From contig NZ_JAUSLE010000021.1 in the NCBI RefSeq assembly GCF_030646845.1, positions 62,001-126,000 of the forward strand: a stretch of DNA of 64,000 nt. Reading direction: 5' to 3'. Below are positions 25,483 to 41,100 of the stretch, piece by piece (within the stretch, counting starts at the first letter, position 1; each line of letters opens with the position of its first letter). A program made the translations under genes and the position numbers. Below the pieces are notes generated by a model. It was not told where the DNA came from and made no database searches. It saw only the letters and a program-made list of their open reading frames with translations. Source of the DNA: Rhodoferax sp. (GTDB taxonomy: Bacteria; Pseudomonadota; Gammaproteobacteria; Burkholderiales; Burkholderiaceae_C).

Positions 25483-28400
25483 GTGCGTCTCAATTCAATC
25501 AAGTTATCAGGGTTCAAGTCCTTCGCCGAGCCGACCAATTTCATGTTGCCGGGGCAACTGGTGGGTGTGGTCGGGCCCAATGGCTGCGGCAAGTCCAACA
25601 TCATGGATGCCGTGCGCTGGGTGCTGGGCGAGTCCAAGGCGTCGGAGTTGCGTGGCGAGTCCATGCAGGACGTCATTTTCAATGGCACCAACACGCGCAA
25701 ACCGGCCAGCCGCGCCAGCGTGGAGCTGGTGTTCGACAACGCTGACCATCGTGCCGGTGGCCAGTGGAACCAGTTCGGCGAGATTGCCGTCAAACGCGTG
25801 CTCACCCGCGACGGCACCAGCAGCTACTACATCAACAACCAGCCGGTGCGCCGGCGTGACGTGCAGGACGTATTCTTGGGCACGGGCCTGGGGCCACGGG
25901 CCTACGCCATCATTGGCCAGGGCACCATCAGCCGCATCATCGAGTCCAAGCCCGAAGAGCTGCGCCTGTTCCTCGAAGAGGCCGCCGGGGTCTCCAAATA
26001 CAAGGAACGCCGGCGCGAGACTGAAAACCGCCTGTCCGACACGCGCGAAAACCTGACCCGGGTGGAAGACATCCTGCGCGAGCTCAATGCCAATCTGGAA
26101 AAGCTGGAGAAGCAGGCCGAGGTGGCCAAGAAGTACAACACGCTGTCCGCCGACGTCACGCTCAAGCAGCATCAGCTCTGGTTTCTCAAGCGCACCGAGT
26201 CCGAAGGTGATCAGGCCAAGGTCAAGGCCGATGCGCAGGGCGCGGTCAATGCACTGGAGAGCCGGGTCGCGGACTTGCGCCACATCGAGGCTGAACTGGA
26301 AACCGTGCGCCAGGCCCATTACGCAGCCGGAGATCAGGTCAACCAGGCCCAGGGCCTGCTGTATGAAGCCAGTACCGAGGTCGGGCGGCTGGAAGCCGAG
26401 ATCCGCTTTGTGGTGGAAGGCCGTCAGCGCGTCGAGCAGCGCCTGGCCACGCTCAAGGAGCAAACCGCCCAGTGGGCCACCCGCGAGGATGACGCGCAGC
26501 GGGAAATAGAAAACCTGCTGGAACTGGCCATGCTCGGGGAAGAAAAAACCGAACTGCTGGCGGCCCAGGTGGAAGACCAGGCCCAGCAGTTGCCGGATCT
26601 GGAAGAGGCCTTGCGCCTGGCCCAGAAGGGCGCCAATGAGCAGCGCGCCAGTGTGGCTCAGGTGCAGCAGCAGATTCAGGTGCTCGCCGCCGACCAGCGC
26701 AGCATTGAGGAGCAGTCACGCCAGCTCACCGGCCGCCGCGAGCGCCTGAGCGCGGACCGCAATGCACTGGCAGCCCCCGATGAAGCACGCCTGCTGAATC
26801 TGCAGAGCCAGCTCGCGCAGGCGCAGGAGACGGCCAGCGTGGCAGAAGGGCGCTTGCATGAGTTGCAGGACACCGTGCCGCAGCTTGACGAGACCCGGCG
26901 CCAACAGCAGCAGGTGGTTAACACGGAGTCGGCCCGGCAGGCGGATCTGTCGGCCCGCATGGAGGCGCTCAAGGCCTTGCAGGAAAAAGTCAAGACCGAC
27001 GGCAAGCTGCAACCCTGGCTGGCAAAGCACGGGCTGGACGGCTTGCAGGGGCTGTGGAGCCGCATCCACATTGAGCAGGGCTGGGAAAACGCGCTGGAAG
27101 GCGCTCTGCGCGAGCGCCTCGGCGCGCTGGAGGTCTCGCGCCTGGAGATGGTGCGGGCCTTTGGCAATGATGCGCCCCCGGCCAAGCTCGCGTTTTACAG
27201 CCCGCCATTGGCCTCTGCGCCGGAACAGGCTTGCCTGCTGCCGCGCCTGTCCGATTTGCTGCGCATCAACGATGCAGGTCAAAAAGCCGTGCTGGCCGAT
27301 TGGCTGCAAGGCTGCTTCACCGCCCCCAGTTTTGAAGAGGCCCTGGCCAGCCGTGACAAGCTGCAGCCGGGCGAGATGATCTTTGTGAAATCCGGTCATG
27401 CCGTGGGCCTGTACAGCGTGAGCTTTTACGCCCCGGATTCGGAGCAGGCCGGTTTGCTGGCCCGTGCCCAGGAAATCGAAAACCTGGAGAAACAGCTGCG
27501 GGCGCAGGCCCTGATTTGCGATGAATCCCGCTCCGCGCTGGTGCGGGCCGAGGCCGCGTATGCCGATGCGTCGCAGCGGCTGGTGGTCGTGCGCCGCGAA
27601 GCGGCCGAGAGCCAGAGCCGGGCTCATGAACTGCAGGTGGAAACCCTGCGCCTGTCCCAGCTGGCCGAGCAGGCCCGTGTTCGCAGTGAACAGATTGCCG
27701 GTGACCTGGCCGAGGTGGATGCCCTGTTGGACGATCTGCAGGAGCGCCGCGTGACGGCAGAGGGGCGTTTTGAAGAGCTGGACATGCAGCTGGCCGACAC
27801 CCAGGAACGCCATGCCCAGCTCGACGAGCGCGTGATCAATGCCGAGCGCAAGCTGAACGAATGCCGCGAGCAGCAGCGCAGTCTGGAGCGCCAGGCACAA
27901 GAGGCGACTTTTTCCATGCGCAGCCTGGACGCACGCAAGGCCGAATTGTCGCGCGCGATTGAAACCGCAGCGCAACAGGCAAATTCGATAAAGGCGGAGG
28001 AGCAGCGAGCCCATGAAGAACTGACGCGGCTGAATGACGCGGCCGCCCAGGGCGGCCTGCAGAATGCCCTGGCCGTCAAGCTTGAGCGCGAGAAGGCACT
28101 GGGGGCCAAACGCAGCGAATACGACGATCTGACTGCGAAGCTGCGCGCCAGCGACGAGCGTCGCCTGCAGCTTGAGCGCGAGCTGGACCCCTTGCGTCAG
28201 CGTATCACTGAATTTCAGCTCAAGGAACAGGCCGCGCGCCTGGGCTTTGAGCAATACACCCAGTTGCTCACCGAGGCGCAGGCTGATCTGGAACTGGTTG
28301 CCAGATCCATCGAGGAAGGCAATGTGCGGGTGGGCGGCATGCAGGGCGAGATTGATCGCATCAACCGCGACATTGCGGCCCTGGGCGCCGTCAACCTGGC

Positions 28401-28997
28401 AGCGCTCGATGAACTGGCTGCCGCCAGTGAGCGCAAGCACTTTCTGGATGCCCAGTCCGCCGACCTGAATGAAGCCATGACGACGCTGGAAGACGCCATC
28501 AAGAAGATCGACGGTGAGACCCGCGACCTGCTGGCCGGCACCTTCAACGCGGTCAATGAGCATTTTGGCAAGATGTTCCCCGAACTGTTTGGCGGCGGCA
28601 ACGCCCGGCTCGTCATCACGGGTGAAGAAATCCTTGACTCCGGCGTGCAGGTGATCGCCCAGCCGCCGGGCAAGAAGAACCAGACCATTCATCTGCTGTC
28701 GGGTGGCGAAAAGGCACTGACGGCCATTGCGCTGGTGTTTGCGATCTTCCAGCTCAACCCGGCGCCATTCTGTCTGCTCGATGAGGTGGATGCCCCTCTG
28801 GACGACGCCAACACGGAGCGCTACGCCAAGCTGGTGTCCAGCATGAGCAAGCAGACCCAGTTTTTGTTCATCAGCCACAACAAGATTGCCATGGAAATGG
28901 CCGAGCAGCTGATCGGCGTGACCATGCAGGAGCAGGGTGTGTCCCGCATCGTGGCGGTGGACATGGATGCGGCGATCTCGATGGCAGAAGCGGTCTG

Positions 28998-28998
<1 letters not shown>
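25483..28998 (+). CDS. smc: Chromosome segregation SMC protein
   Basis: A 1171-residue SMC ATPase. Walker A is GPNGCGKS (31-38); long coiled coils (about 170-500 and 660-1000) flank a hinge domain near 510-650; the C-terminal head holds LLSGGEKALTAIAL and Walker B FCLLDEVDAPLDD. The start is a GTG leading into RLNSIKLSGFKSF, the usual SMC N-terminus. It organises chromosomes with ScpAB. Its stop overlaps the zipA start (TGATG), as in other Burkholderiales. Confidence 0.97.
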
Positions 28999-32136
<3,138 letters not shown>

Positions 32137-32279
32137 CGGGTCTTTTCAGGAGGTGTTCGCCGCATTGGCAGTTCGCCGGGAGCGGGTGAAAGGGGTAGGA
32201 TGTGACGATCATCCAATCCCGTGCAATCACCCAGGTCCATGGCGGTCCGGGCCCATAACAATACAGGAGCGCTTTCACA

Positions 32280-33860
32280 ATGCAGCAACTCAAACGGTGG
32301 CAGTTCAAGCGGATAGGCGCGCGGCTGGGGGTCGGTTTTGGCGTTGTTTTGGCGCTCATGCTGTTGATGCTGGTCGCGGCGGGTATTCAACTGTGGCGAA
32401 TTCAGTCGCACAACGCTGAAAGCGCACGTCATACCGAGCGCCTGGTGCAGGTTCAGGAGTGGTCGGCGCTGGTGAGCAGCAATCTGGACCGGGCCTTGAC
32501 GGCATCCCGACTGGATGCGTCAATCGGTGACGATGAGACGGTACGAGCCCGGCTGAACAATGTTTTGAACAAACTCAACGAGGACATGGCCGCCACTGGC
32601 ACTGCCACCCTGGAGCTGCAAAAGAAGGTGTCCGCCATGACGGACGAAGCCACGGTCTCTGCGCTGGTGGCCAGAGTCAACGAATCCCGTGCCCGCTTTG
32701 TGGGCATTCGTGCCCAGGTTCGTGATGACATCCAGATGGGTGAAGGCGGCAAGCGCATCGACTCCGAATTGGTGCCACTGGCGCAATCCCTGCGCAAGTC
32801 GCTGGACGAACTTGCAGTCAACCTCAAGGCACGCAATACCGCCGCGACGAGAGGGCTGGCCGATACGGTTCAGGAGGCCCGCCTGATCCTGATTGCCATT
32901 TGCGCTGTTGCCCTGGCGGCTGGCGCACTCATTGCATGGCTTACAACGCGCGCAATCACAAGACCCATGCGCGATGTCGTCTCGATCGCCCAGGAGATCG
33001 CCAATGGCGATCTGTCGCACGCGTTCGAATCGGATCGACCGGATGAGATTGGCTCGATGTTGCGGCGGCTGTCGCAGATGCAGATAAAGTTGCATGACGC
33101 GTTTTCCGACATCCGCCAGTCCACCGGGGAGATCCAGCTTGCCAGCAGCGAGGTTGCAACCGGCAATGCCGATCTGTCCCAGCGCACCGAACAGACCGCA
33201 AGCAATCTGCAGGAGACGGCATCCTCCATGGCGCAGCTGACGGGCACGGTCAGGCAATCCGCCGACTCGGCCAGCACAGCCAGTCAGCTGGCCGCATCGG
33301 CCGCGCTGGTGGCACAGCGCGGTGGTCAGGTGGTGGCGGAGGTGGTCACCACCATGGATGAAATCAACGACAGCTCCAACCGGATTGCCAGCATCATCGG
33401 CGTGATTGATGGCATCGCTTTTCAAACCAATATTCTTGCCCTCAACGCGGCGGTCGAGGCCGCTCGTGCCGGGGAGCAGGGTCGCGGTTTTGCCGTGGTG
33501 GCGTCGGAAGTGCGCAGTCTGGCGCAGCGCTCTGCCGAGGCCGCGAAAGAAATCAAGGGGCTGATTGGCACCAGCGTGGACAAGGTCGAAACCGGTGCCC
33601 GGCTTGTGAAACATGCCGGGAGCACGATGGATGAAATCGTGGCCAGCGTCCAGCGTGTCACCGACATCATTGCGGCCATCAGCGACGCGTCTTCAGAGCA
33701 GAGCCAGCGCATCGATCAGATCAATATCGCCGTGAACCAGCTCGACAAGATGACTGAGCAGAATGCCTCTCTGGTGGAGGAGTCTGCGGCCGCGGCAGAA
33801 AGCCTGGAGGATCAGGCAAAGAGGCTCGCCAGTGTCGTGGCGACGTTCCGTCTTGGCTAG
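32280..33860 (+). CDS. Methyl-accepting chemotaxis protein
   Basis: A 526-residue transmembrane chemoreceptor. A first helix (about 18-38), a periplasmic four-helix-bundle sensor (about 40-200), a second helix (about 205-228) and a HAMP domain (about 230-282) lead to the signalling domain with the conserved tip region [20 protein letters not shown]. The protein ends shortly after the methylation helix (VVATFRLG) with no NWETF-like tail, so it would depend on other receptors for efficient adaptation. It stands alone between ligA and def; the ligand is unknown. Confidence 0.93.
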   Translation: MQQLKRWQFKRIGARLGVGFGVVLALMLLMLVAAGIQLWRIQSHNAESARHTERLVQVQEWSALVSSNLDRALTASRLDASIGDDETVRARLNNVLNKLNEDMAATGTATLELQKKVSAMTDEATVSALVARVNESRARFVGIRAQVRDDIQMGEGGKRIDSELVPLAQSLRKSLDELAVNLKARNTAATRGLADTVQEARLILIAICAVALAAGALIAWLTTRAITRPMRDVVSIAQEIANGDLSHAFESDRPDEIGSMLRRLSQMQIKLHDAFSDIRQSTGEIQLASSEVATGNADLSQRTEQTASNLQETASSMAQLTGTVRQSADSASTASQLAASAALVAQRGGQVVAEVVTTMDEINDSSNRIASIIGVIDGIAFQTNILALNAAVEAARAGEQGRGFAVVASEVRSLAQRSAEAAKEIKGLIGTSVDKVETGARLVKHAGSTMDEIVASVQRVTDIIAAISDASSEQSQRIDQINIAVNQLDKMTEQNASLVEESAAAAESLEDQAKRLASVVATFRLG

Positions 33861-33902
33861 AAGCCGACCATCTCTGTACTGGCAGACCATCTCGACCAAC
33901 TC

Positions 33903-34463
33903 ATGACTCATCAAACCATTCTGAAAATGGGCGATCCGCGCCTGCTGCGCATCGCCCAAGCCGTGACCCAGTTTGATACCGACGAATTGCATCTGCTGAT
34001 CACGGACATGCTGGACACCATGCTGGCAGCCGATGGCGCCGGGCTGGCGGCACCGCAAATCGGGGTTGACCTGCAAGTGGTGATTTTTGGCAGCAACGCG
34101 CGCAATCCGCGCTATCCGGACGCGCCGCTGGTGCCAAAAACCGTGTTGATCAACCCCGTGATCACGCCGCTGCCGCCATCAGATGGCGGTGTGACGGCCC
34201 TGGAAGTTGAGGACTGGGAAGGCTGTCTGTCCGTGCCGGGCCTGCGTGCCATGGTGCCGCGTTTCTCGCGCATTCGTTACACCGGCTTTGACCAGTATGG
34301 CGACCCGATCGACCGCACGGTAGAGGGCTTTCATGCGCGGGTGGTGCAGCACGAGTGTGATCACCTGATCGGCAAGCTGTACCCGATGCGGGTGCGGGAT
34401 TTCAGCCGGTTTGGCTTCACGGATGTTCTTTTTCCGGGGCTGGACGCGCCGCAGGACGACTGA
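33903..34463 (+). CDS. def: Peptide deformylase
   Basis: A 186-residue metalloenzyme that removes formyl groups from new proteins. All three motifs are present: [19 protein letters not shown] and [14 protein letters not shown] (about residue 150). It is probably one of two or more paralogues in the genome, given its slightly long C-terminal tail. It starts 42 bases after the chemoreceptor stop. Confidence 0.95.
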   Translation: MTHQTILKMGDPRLLRIAQAVTQFDTDELHLLITDMLDTMLAADGAGLAAPQIGVDLQVVIFGSNARNPRYPDAPLVPKTVLINPVITPLPPSDGGVTALEVEDWEGCLSVPGLRAMVPRFSRIRYTGFDQYGDPIDRTVEGFHARVVQHECDHLIGKLYPMRVRDFSRFGFTDVLFPGLDAPQDD

Positions 34464-34500
34464 ACCCGGCGCGGCGCCAGCGCGATCCCGAGCCCAGTGT

Positions 34501-34547
34501 TGCTATTAATTCAATAGCTGTTCAGGCAATCAATACGGGGGCTAGAG
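34501..34547 (-). repeat. Dispersed palindromic element, copy 6 (between def and glnD)
   Basis: The clearest reverse copy: TGCTATTAATTCAATAGCTG, a spacer, then ATACGGGGGCTAGAG. It lies between the converging stops of def and glnD, a place where a stem-loop could help end both transcripts. Confidence 0.88.
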
Positions 34548-34559
34548 CACTAAAATGCA

Positions 34560-37154
34560 TCAAGCCAGTGCTTCCAGCAACTCCGTCTCAATCTCGATCT
34601 GCGCCCGGTTGTGCTGCAGCTCGGCGCCCTGGATCAAAAAGGTGTCGTCCACGCGCTCACCCAGGGTGGCGATTTTGGCCAGTTGCAGGTTGATGTTGTG
34701 CTTGGCCAGCACCCGCGCCACGCAGTACAGCAAGCCCACCCGGTCACTGGCCGAAATATTGAGCAGCCAGCGCTGGGCTTTTTCATCGGGACGCAGGGTG
34801 ACCCTGGGCGTGATGGGGAAGCTCTTGACCCGGCGCGACACCCGTCCGCGACTCGGCGGCGGCAGCGGCCCGGTCTGGGCAATCGCGCGCGCCAGCTCGC
34901 TCTCCACCATGCTGGTGAGTTCCCGGTAGTGTTCGGGCAAGACCGATGTGGTCACCTGAAATGTGTCCAGCGCATAGCCGTTGTTGGCCGTGTGCACGCG
35001 TGCGTCCAGGATGCTGAAGCCGCCCTGGTCAAAGTAGCCGCAGATGCGCGCGAACAGGTCGCGCTGGTCCGGCGTGTACACCAGCACCTGCAGACCCTCG
35101 CCCACGGGCGACTGGCGGGCCCGCACGATGGACTTGCCGGACCCCATGTGGCGTGAGAGCTGCCGGGTGTGCCAGGCGATGTCGGCCGCGTCGTGGCGCA
35201 TGAAGTAGCCCACGTCCAGCGTATCCCACAACGGCTTGTGGGCCTCAAAGGGCAGGGCATGCAGGGCCAGCATGACCAGCGCCTCGCGCTTGCGGGCCTC
35301 CACCTCGGCATCGGGGTCGGGTGCGCGCCCACCCAGTGAGCGCAAGGTCAGGCGGTAGAGGTCTTCGAGCAGCTTGCCCTTCCAGGCGTTCCAGACCTTC
35401 GGGCTGGTGCCGCGAATATCGGCCACGGTCAGCAGATACAGGGCGGTGAGGTTGCGCTCGTTGCCCACACGTCTGGCAAACGCCTGGATGATGTCCGGGT
35501 CACTGAGGTCGGACTTCTGGGCGATGCGGCTCATCGTCAGGTGCTCGTGCACGATGAACTCGATCAGGCTGGCATCGGAGCGGTCAATGGCGTGCTGTTT
35601 GCAGAACCGCCGTACTTCGGAGGATCCCAGTTCCGAGTGGTCGCCGCCGCGGCCCTTGGCGATGTCGTGAAACAGTGCTGCGACGTACAGGATCCAGGGC
35701 TTGTCCCAGCCCGAGGCCAGCTGCGAACAAAACGGGTATTCGTGGGCGTGCTCGACGATAAAGAAGCGCCGCACATTGCGCAGCACCATCAGGATGTGCT
35801 GGTCCACCGTGTAGACATGAAACAGGTCGTGCTGCATCTGCCCGACGATGCGGCGGAAAACCCACAGGTAGCGCCCCAGCACCGAGGTCTCGTTCATCAG
35901 CCGCATGGCGTGCGTGATGCCGTCGCGCTGCATCAGGATCTGTTTGAAGGTCTCGCGGTTCACCGGGTCACGGCGGAACCCGGCATCCATCAGGTCACGG
36001 GCGTTGTAGAGCGCGCGCAGGGTGCGTGCCGACAAGCCCTTGAGGCCGACCGTGGTCTGGTAGAGCAGAAAGGTTTCCAGAATGGCGTGTGGCTCGCGCT
36101 CGTACAGGTCGTCGCTGGCGACCTCCACCATGCCCGCCTTGTCAAAGAAGCGCGCATTGATCGGCTGAAGCGCGTGCGTGGAGGGGTTGAGCCGCTCCTC
36201 GATGTTGAGCAGCAGAATCTGGTTGAGCTGCGTCACAGCCTTGGCCGCCCAGTAGTAGCGGCGCATCAGGGCTTCGCTGGGTCGCACAAAGGCGCGTTTG
36301 TCCGTAGTGGTCGAAGGCGCCTCATAGCCAAAGGACTTCGCCACGGCGCTTTGCAGGTCAAACACCAGCCGGTCTTCGCGGCGCTGCGCAATCAAATGCA
36401 GCCGCACGCGAATCAGCCGCAGCAGCGCTTCGTTGTGTTTGATCTGTTTGACTTCAAAGGTGGTGGTCAGGCCACCCCTGGCCAGCGCGTCCCAGTTGCC
36501 GCCATAGCCGGCCGCCTTGGCCACCCACAGGATCACCTGCAGATCGCGCAGCCCGCCGGGGGACTCCTTGCAATTGGGCTCCAGCGAATAGGGTGTGTTG
36601 TCGAACTTGGTGTGGCGCTGGCGCAGTTCAAGTGTCTTGGCGACAAAAAACGCCTTGGGGTCGATCGCGGAAAAAAACTGTTTTTCAAATCCGGCAAACA
36701 GCTCGGTGTTGCCTGTGATCAGCCGCGATTCGATCAGCGAGGTCTGGATGGTGACGTCCCGCGCGGCCTCGTTCAGGCACTCGGAGACAGTGCGCACGCT
36801 GGAGCCGATCTCCAGCCCGGTGTCCCAGCAACTGCCAATGAAGCCTTCAATCCGGGCCTTGAGTTGTGGATCGTTGTCCGGCGACTGGTCGTCCGGCAAC
36901 AGCACCAGCACATCCACATCGGAATAGGGAAACAACTCACCGCGCCCGAAGCCACCGACGGCCGCCAGCGCAAAGGGGCGCTCAAACCCGGCGCGCTGCC
37001 ACAGTGTCTTCAGCGTGGCATCCGCCAGCGCCGACAGCTTGCCCAGCGCGGCGCGCACCCCCCGGGTGGATGAACTGCCGCCGGACGCCAGCGACTGCAG
37101 CAGCGCTGCCTTCTCGGCACGGTAGTGCGTGCGCAGCGCCTGGAGATCCGTCAT
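34560..37154 (-). CDS. glnD: [Protein-PII] uridylyltransferase / uridylyl-removing enzyme
   Basis: An 864-residue nitrogen-status sensor. The nucleotidyltransferase domain carries [20 protein letters not shown] (near residue 70-90); the HD domain for deuridylylation carries [21 protein letters not shown] (near 460); two ACT domains that bind glutamine end the protein (about 690-770 and 795-864). The full length is typical. It modifies PII proteins GlnB/GlnK. It is followed upstream by map on the same strand, 34 bases away. Confidence 0.97.
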   Translation of the reverse strand: MTDLQALRTHYRAEKAALLQSLASGGSSSTRGVRAALGKLSALADATLKTLWQRAGFERPFALAAVGGFGRGELFPYSDVDVLVLLPDDQSPDNDPQLKARIEGFIGSCWDTGLEIGSSVRTVSECLNEAARDVTIQTSLIESRLITGNTELFAGFEKQFFSAIDPKAFFVAKTLELRQRHTKFDNTPYSLEPNCKESPGGLRDLQVILWVAKAAGYGGNWDALARGGLTTTFEVKQIKHNEALLRLIRVRLHLIAQRREDRLVFDLQSAVAKSFGYEAPSTTTDKRAFVRPSEALMRRYYWAAKAVTQLNQILLLNIEERLNPSTHALQPINARFFDKAGMVEVASDDLYEREPHAILETFLLYQTTVGLKGLSARTLRALYNARDLMDAGFRRDPVNRETFKQILMQRDGITHAMRLMNETSVLGRYLWVFRRIVGQMQHDLFHVYTVDQHILMVLRNVRRFFIVEHAHEYPFCSQLASGWDKPWILYVAALFHDIAKGRGGDHSELGSSEVRRFCKQHAIDRSDASLIEFIVHEHLTMSRIAQKSDLSDPDIIQAFARRVGNERNLTALYLLTVADIRGTSPKVWNAWKGKLLEDLYRLTLRSLGGRAPDPDAEVEARKREALVMLALHALPFEAHKPLWDTLDVGYFMRHDAADIAWHTRQLSRHMGSGKSIVRARQSPVGEGLQVLVYTPDQRDLFARICGYFDQGGFSILDARVHTANNGYALDTFQVTTSVLPEHYRELTSMVESELARAIAQTGPLPPPSRGRVSRRVKSFPITPRVTLRPDEKAQRWLLNISASDRVGLLYCVARVLAKHNINLQLAKIATLGERVDDTFLIQGAELQHNRAQIEIETELLEALA

Positions 37155-37188
37155 GACCGGTTACGCAGTGAATCGCGGCAGCGGCAAC

Positions 37189-38022
37189 TCAGACGGTTGC
37201 AGGCGCGGATGCGGGCGCAAGCACGGGCACGAATGACGGGATGGGCGGACTGCCTGCAGACAGTGTCAACACCTCGTAACCGGTCTCCGTGACCAGCACG
37301 GTGTGCTCCCATTGCGCTGACAGCGACCGGTCTTTGGTGACGATGGTCCAGCCGTCGCCCATTTCCTTGATTTCCTTGCGTCCGGTGTTGAGCATGGGCT
37401 CGATCGTGATCGTCATGCCGGCCTTGAGCTGATCCAGCGTACCGGGCCGGCCGTAGTGCAGGATCTGGGGCTCTTCGTGGAAGCTGCGGCCAATGCCATG
37501 GCCGCAGAACTCGCGCACCACGCTCAGGCCGTGGCCTTCGGCAAAGGTCTGAATCGCATGCCCGATGTCGCCCAGATAAGCGCCGGCCCTGACCTTGACA
37601 ATGCCATGCCACATGGCCTCGTAGGTCAGTGTGCACAACCGTCTGGCCGCCACGGAGACATCGCCCACCATGAACATGCGGCTGGAGTCGCCATGCCAGC
37701 CATCCTTGATGACGGTGACGTCGATGTTGACGATATCGCCCTTTTTCAGCGGCTTGTCATTGGGAATGCCGTGGCATACCTGATGGTTGATGGACGTGCA
37801 GATCGCCTTCGGGTAGGGGTTATGGCCGGAGGGCGCGTAGTTCAGAGGGGCGGAGATGGCATGCTGCACCTGGGTGGTGTAGGCGTCGGCCAGTTTGTCC
37901 AGCTCATTGGTGGTAACGCCGGGTTTCACGAAGGGGGCCAGGTAGTCCAGCAGTTCAGCGGCCAGGCGCCCCGCCACACGCATTCCTGCGACGCCTTCTG
38001 CGTCTTTGTAAGTGATAGTCAT
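37189..38022 (-). CDS. map: Methionine aminopeptidase, type I
   Basis: A 277-residue enzyme that removes initiator methionine. The metal ligands can be seen: two Asp in NIDVTVIKDGWHGD, His in CGHGIGRSFHEEP, Glu in TITIEPML and Glu in QWEHTVLV. I start at the ATG before TITYKDAEGV; the frame is open further upstream but reaches into the purL promoter. A 15-residue Ala/Pro-rich tail ends the protein. It is divergent from purL and upstream of glnD. Confidence 0.95.
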   Translation of the reverse strand: MTITYKDAEGVAGMRVAGRLAAELLDYLAPFVKPGVTTNELDKLADAYTTQVQHAISAPLNYAPSGHNPYPKAICTSINHQVCHGIPNDKPLKKGDIVNIDVTVIKDGWHGDSSRMFMVGDVSVAARRLCTLTYEAMWHGIVKVRAGAYLGDIGHAIQTFAEGHGLSVVREFCGHGIGRSFHEEPQILHYGRPGTLDQLKAGMTITIEPMLNTGRKEIKEMGDGWTIVTKDRSLSAQWEHTVLVTETGYEVLTLSAGSPPIPSFVPVLAPASAPATV

Positions 38023-38168
38023 GGCGCAATTATCCCATTGGGGGCGGTTTTTCGCGGCCGCCGGCTGCGACGGGCAGTTAAAATCTAGGGTTTTCACGGA
38101 CAGGCCCAATGAGCGCATGCGCCCTGGGGCCATCGTCAACCCCGTCAGCCACCCAATCAGGCCCCAAA

Positions 38169-41100
38169 GTGACCCTGCACATCACCCAATTCGAGGGCGG
38201 TAGCGCTCTCAGCAGTTTCCGGATCCAGCAGCTTTTGCCGAGCCTGCAGGCCATTCACGACAAGATCAACGGTGTGGCTGCACGCTTTGTGCATCTGGTG
38301 ACGTCGGACGCAGAGCCGTCCCCGGCCCTCAAGGACCAGTTGGCGGCCTTGCTGACCTATGGCGACCCGTATGCCGGCCCGACAGACGGCCCCCTGATCG
38401 TGGTCACGCCGCGTTTCGGCACGGTGTCGCCCTGGGCTTCCAAGGCGACGGATATTGCCCACAACTGCGGTCTCGCGGTGCGCCGGGTAGAGCGGGTGAT
38501 TGAATACCGCATCTCGCTGAAAAGCGGTTTGCTCAGGCAATCCAGCCTGTCGGAAGCGCAGCTGGGCCAGATTGGCACTTTGCTGCATGACCGCATGACC
38601 GAGAGCGTGATGTTTGACCGCGCTGTTGCGCTCGGCCTGTTCACCGAATTGCATCCGGCGCCCATGGCCCATGTGGATGTTTTGACCGGTGGCAAAGCCG
38701 CGCTGGAAACTGCCAACACCCAGTTTGGACTGGCGCTGGCGGCCGACGAGATCGACTACCTGGTGCAGGCCTTCACCCAGTTGCTGCGCAACCCGACCGA
38801 CGTCGAACTGATGATGTTTGCGCAGGCCAACAGCGAGCACTGCCGCCACAAGATCTTCAACGCCCAGTTCACCATTGACGGCGTGGCGCAAGACAAGAGC
38901 ATGTTCGGCATGATCCGCCACACGCACCAGACGAACCCGCAGCACATGCTGGTGGCGTACTCCGACAACGCGTCGGTGATGGAAGGCGTGCAGGTTGAGA
39001 GGTTTGTAGCGAAATCGGCCTCTGGCCCCCGTGGAATAAGCGCAGGTAGCTATGAGAAACATAGCGAAATCAACCACATTCTGATGAAGGTGGAGACCCA
39101 TAACCACCCGACTGCGATTTCCCCGTTCCCCGGTGCCTCCACCGGCGCGGGCGGCGAAATCCGCGATGAAGGTGCTACCGGGCGCGGCTCCAAGCCCAAG
39201 GCGGGTTTGACCGGGTTCACCGTGTCCACGCTGCGCTTTGATGACGCCGCGACAGGCTACGGCAAGCCGGGCCACATCGCCAGCCCCCTGCAGATCATGA
39301 CCGAGGGCCCGCTGGGTGGCGCAGCCTTCAACAACGAATTTGGCCGTCCCAACTTGCTGGGTTACTTCCGCGAATATGAGCAGAGCTTGACCTACTCGGC
39401 GGCGGACGCTTCGGGAGCGGCTGCGGCCAGGGAAGAGCAGCGCGGCTACCACAAACCCATCATGATCGCCGGCGGCCTGGGCGTGATCGACGCCACACAA
39501 ACTCACAAGATCGAGTTTCCCGCCGGCAGTCTGCTCATCCAGTTGGGGGGACCCGGCATGCGCATTGGCATGGGCGGTAGCGCAGCCAGTTCGATGGCCA
39601 CTGGCGCCAACGCGGCGGAACTTGATTTTGATTCGGTGCAGCGCGGCAACCCCGAGATCGAGCGCCGCGCGCAGGAAGTCATCAACCAGTGCTGGATGCT
39701 GGGCGAGCAAGGCGGCCCTGGCGGCATGGGCAATCCGATCCTGGCGATCCACGACGTGGGCGCGGGCGGTTTGAGCAATGCCTTCCCCGAGCTCACCAAC
39801 GATGCCGGGCGCGGTGCCCGCTTTGATCTGCGCGCCGTGCCGCTGGAAGAATCCGGCATGGCGCCCAAAGAAATCTGGTGCAACGAGAGCCAGGAACGCT
39901 ACGTGCTGGCGATCGCCCCCGAGTCGCTTGAGCTGTTCCAGGCCCTGTGTGAACGCGAGCGTTGCCCGTTTGCCGTGGTGGGTGTGGCGACGGAAGAACG
40001 GCAGCTGGTGCTGGCTGACGCGGACAAGGAATCACCTGTCGACATGCCGATGAACGTGCTGTTGGGCAAGCCGCCCAAGATGCACCGCGATGTGACCACG
40101 GTCACCCGCGGGTTTGCACCGGTTGACCTGACCGGCGTGGACCTGCAAAAAGCGTGTATCGACGTGCTGGCCAGCCCGACGGTGGCGTCCAAGCGTTTTC
40201 TCATCACCATTGGCGACCGCACCGTGGGTGGTTTCAGCCACCGCGACCAGATGGTCGGCCCCTGGCAGGTGCCGGTGGCGGACTGTGCTGTGACGCTGGC
40301 CGACTACAAAGGGTTTGCCGGTGAGGCCATGAGCATGGGCGAACGCACGCCGTTGGCCACGGTGAACGCGCCCGCTTCCGGGCGCATGGCGGTGGCAGAA
40401 AGCATCACCAATTTGTTGGCGGCTCCGATGGAGCTGTCGCGCGTCAAACTGTCGGCCAACTGGATGGCCGCCTGTGGCGAGCCGGGTGAAGACGCCGCAC
40501 TGTACGCCACCGTGAAAGCCGTCGGCCTGGAACTCTGTCCGGCGCTGGGTATCTCCATTCCGGTGGGCAAGGATTCGCTGTCGATGCGCACGCAGTGGAG
40601 GGACGAGGAGGGCGCCAAAATGGTGACCTCGCCGGTCTCCTTGATCGTGACTGCCTTTGCCACGCTGGCTGACGTGCGCGGTACGCTGACGCCACAGCTG
40701 GACGCGACGCAGGACACTACGCTGCTGCTGATCGACCTGGGCCGGGGCCAGAACCGCATGGGCGGCAGCATGCTGGCGCAGACGCTCGGGCAACTCGGCG
40801 ACGAGGTGCCTGATCTGGACCAGCCGCAAGACCTGGTGAACCTGGTCAATGCCGTGAACGCCTTGCGCGCCCAGGGCCAGATCCTGGCCTACCATGACCG
40901 CAGCGACGGCGGCCTGTTTGCCACCGTGTGCGAAATGGCGTTTGCCGGCCATGTCGGCGTGTCGCTCAATGTGGACCTGCTGGTCACAGAAGGCGACGGC
41001 ATCACGGACAGCCGCGCCGATGTGGGCGACAGCAAGAATTGGGCGGGGCAGGTGAGCGGGCGGCGCAGTGAGCTCACGCTCAAAGCCCTGTTCAATGAAG

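Noticed and set aside
35541-37073. A 510-codon open frame antisense to glnD
   Set aside because: GlnD is complete on the other strand; the antisense frame is a codon-bias shadow.
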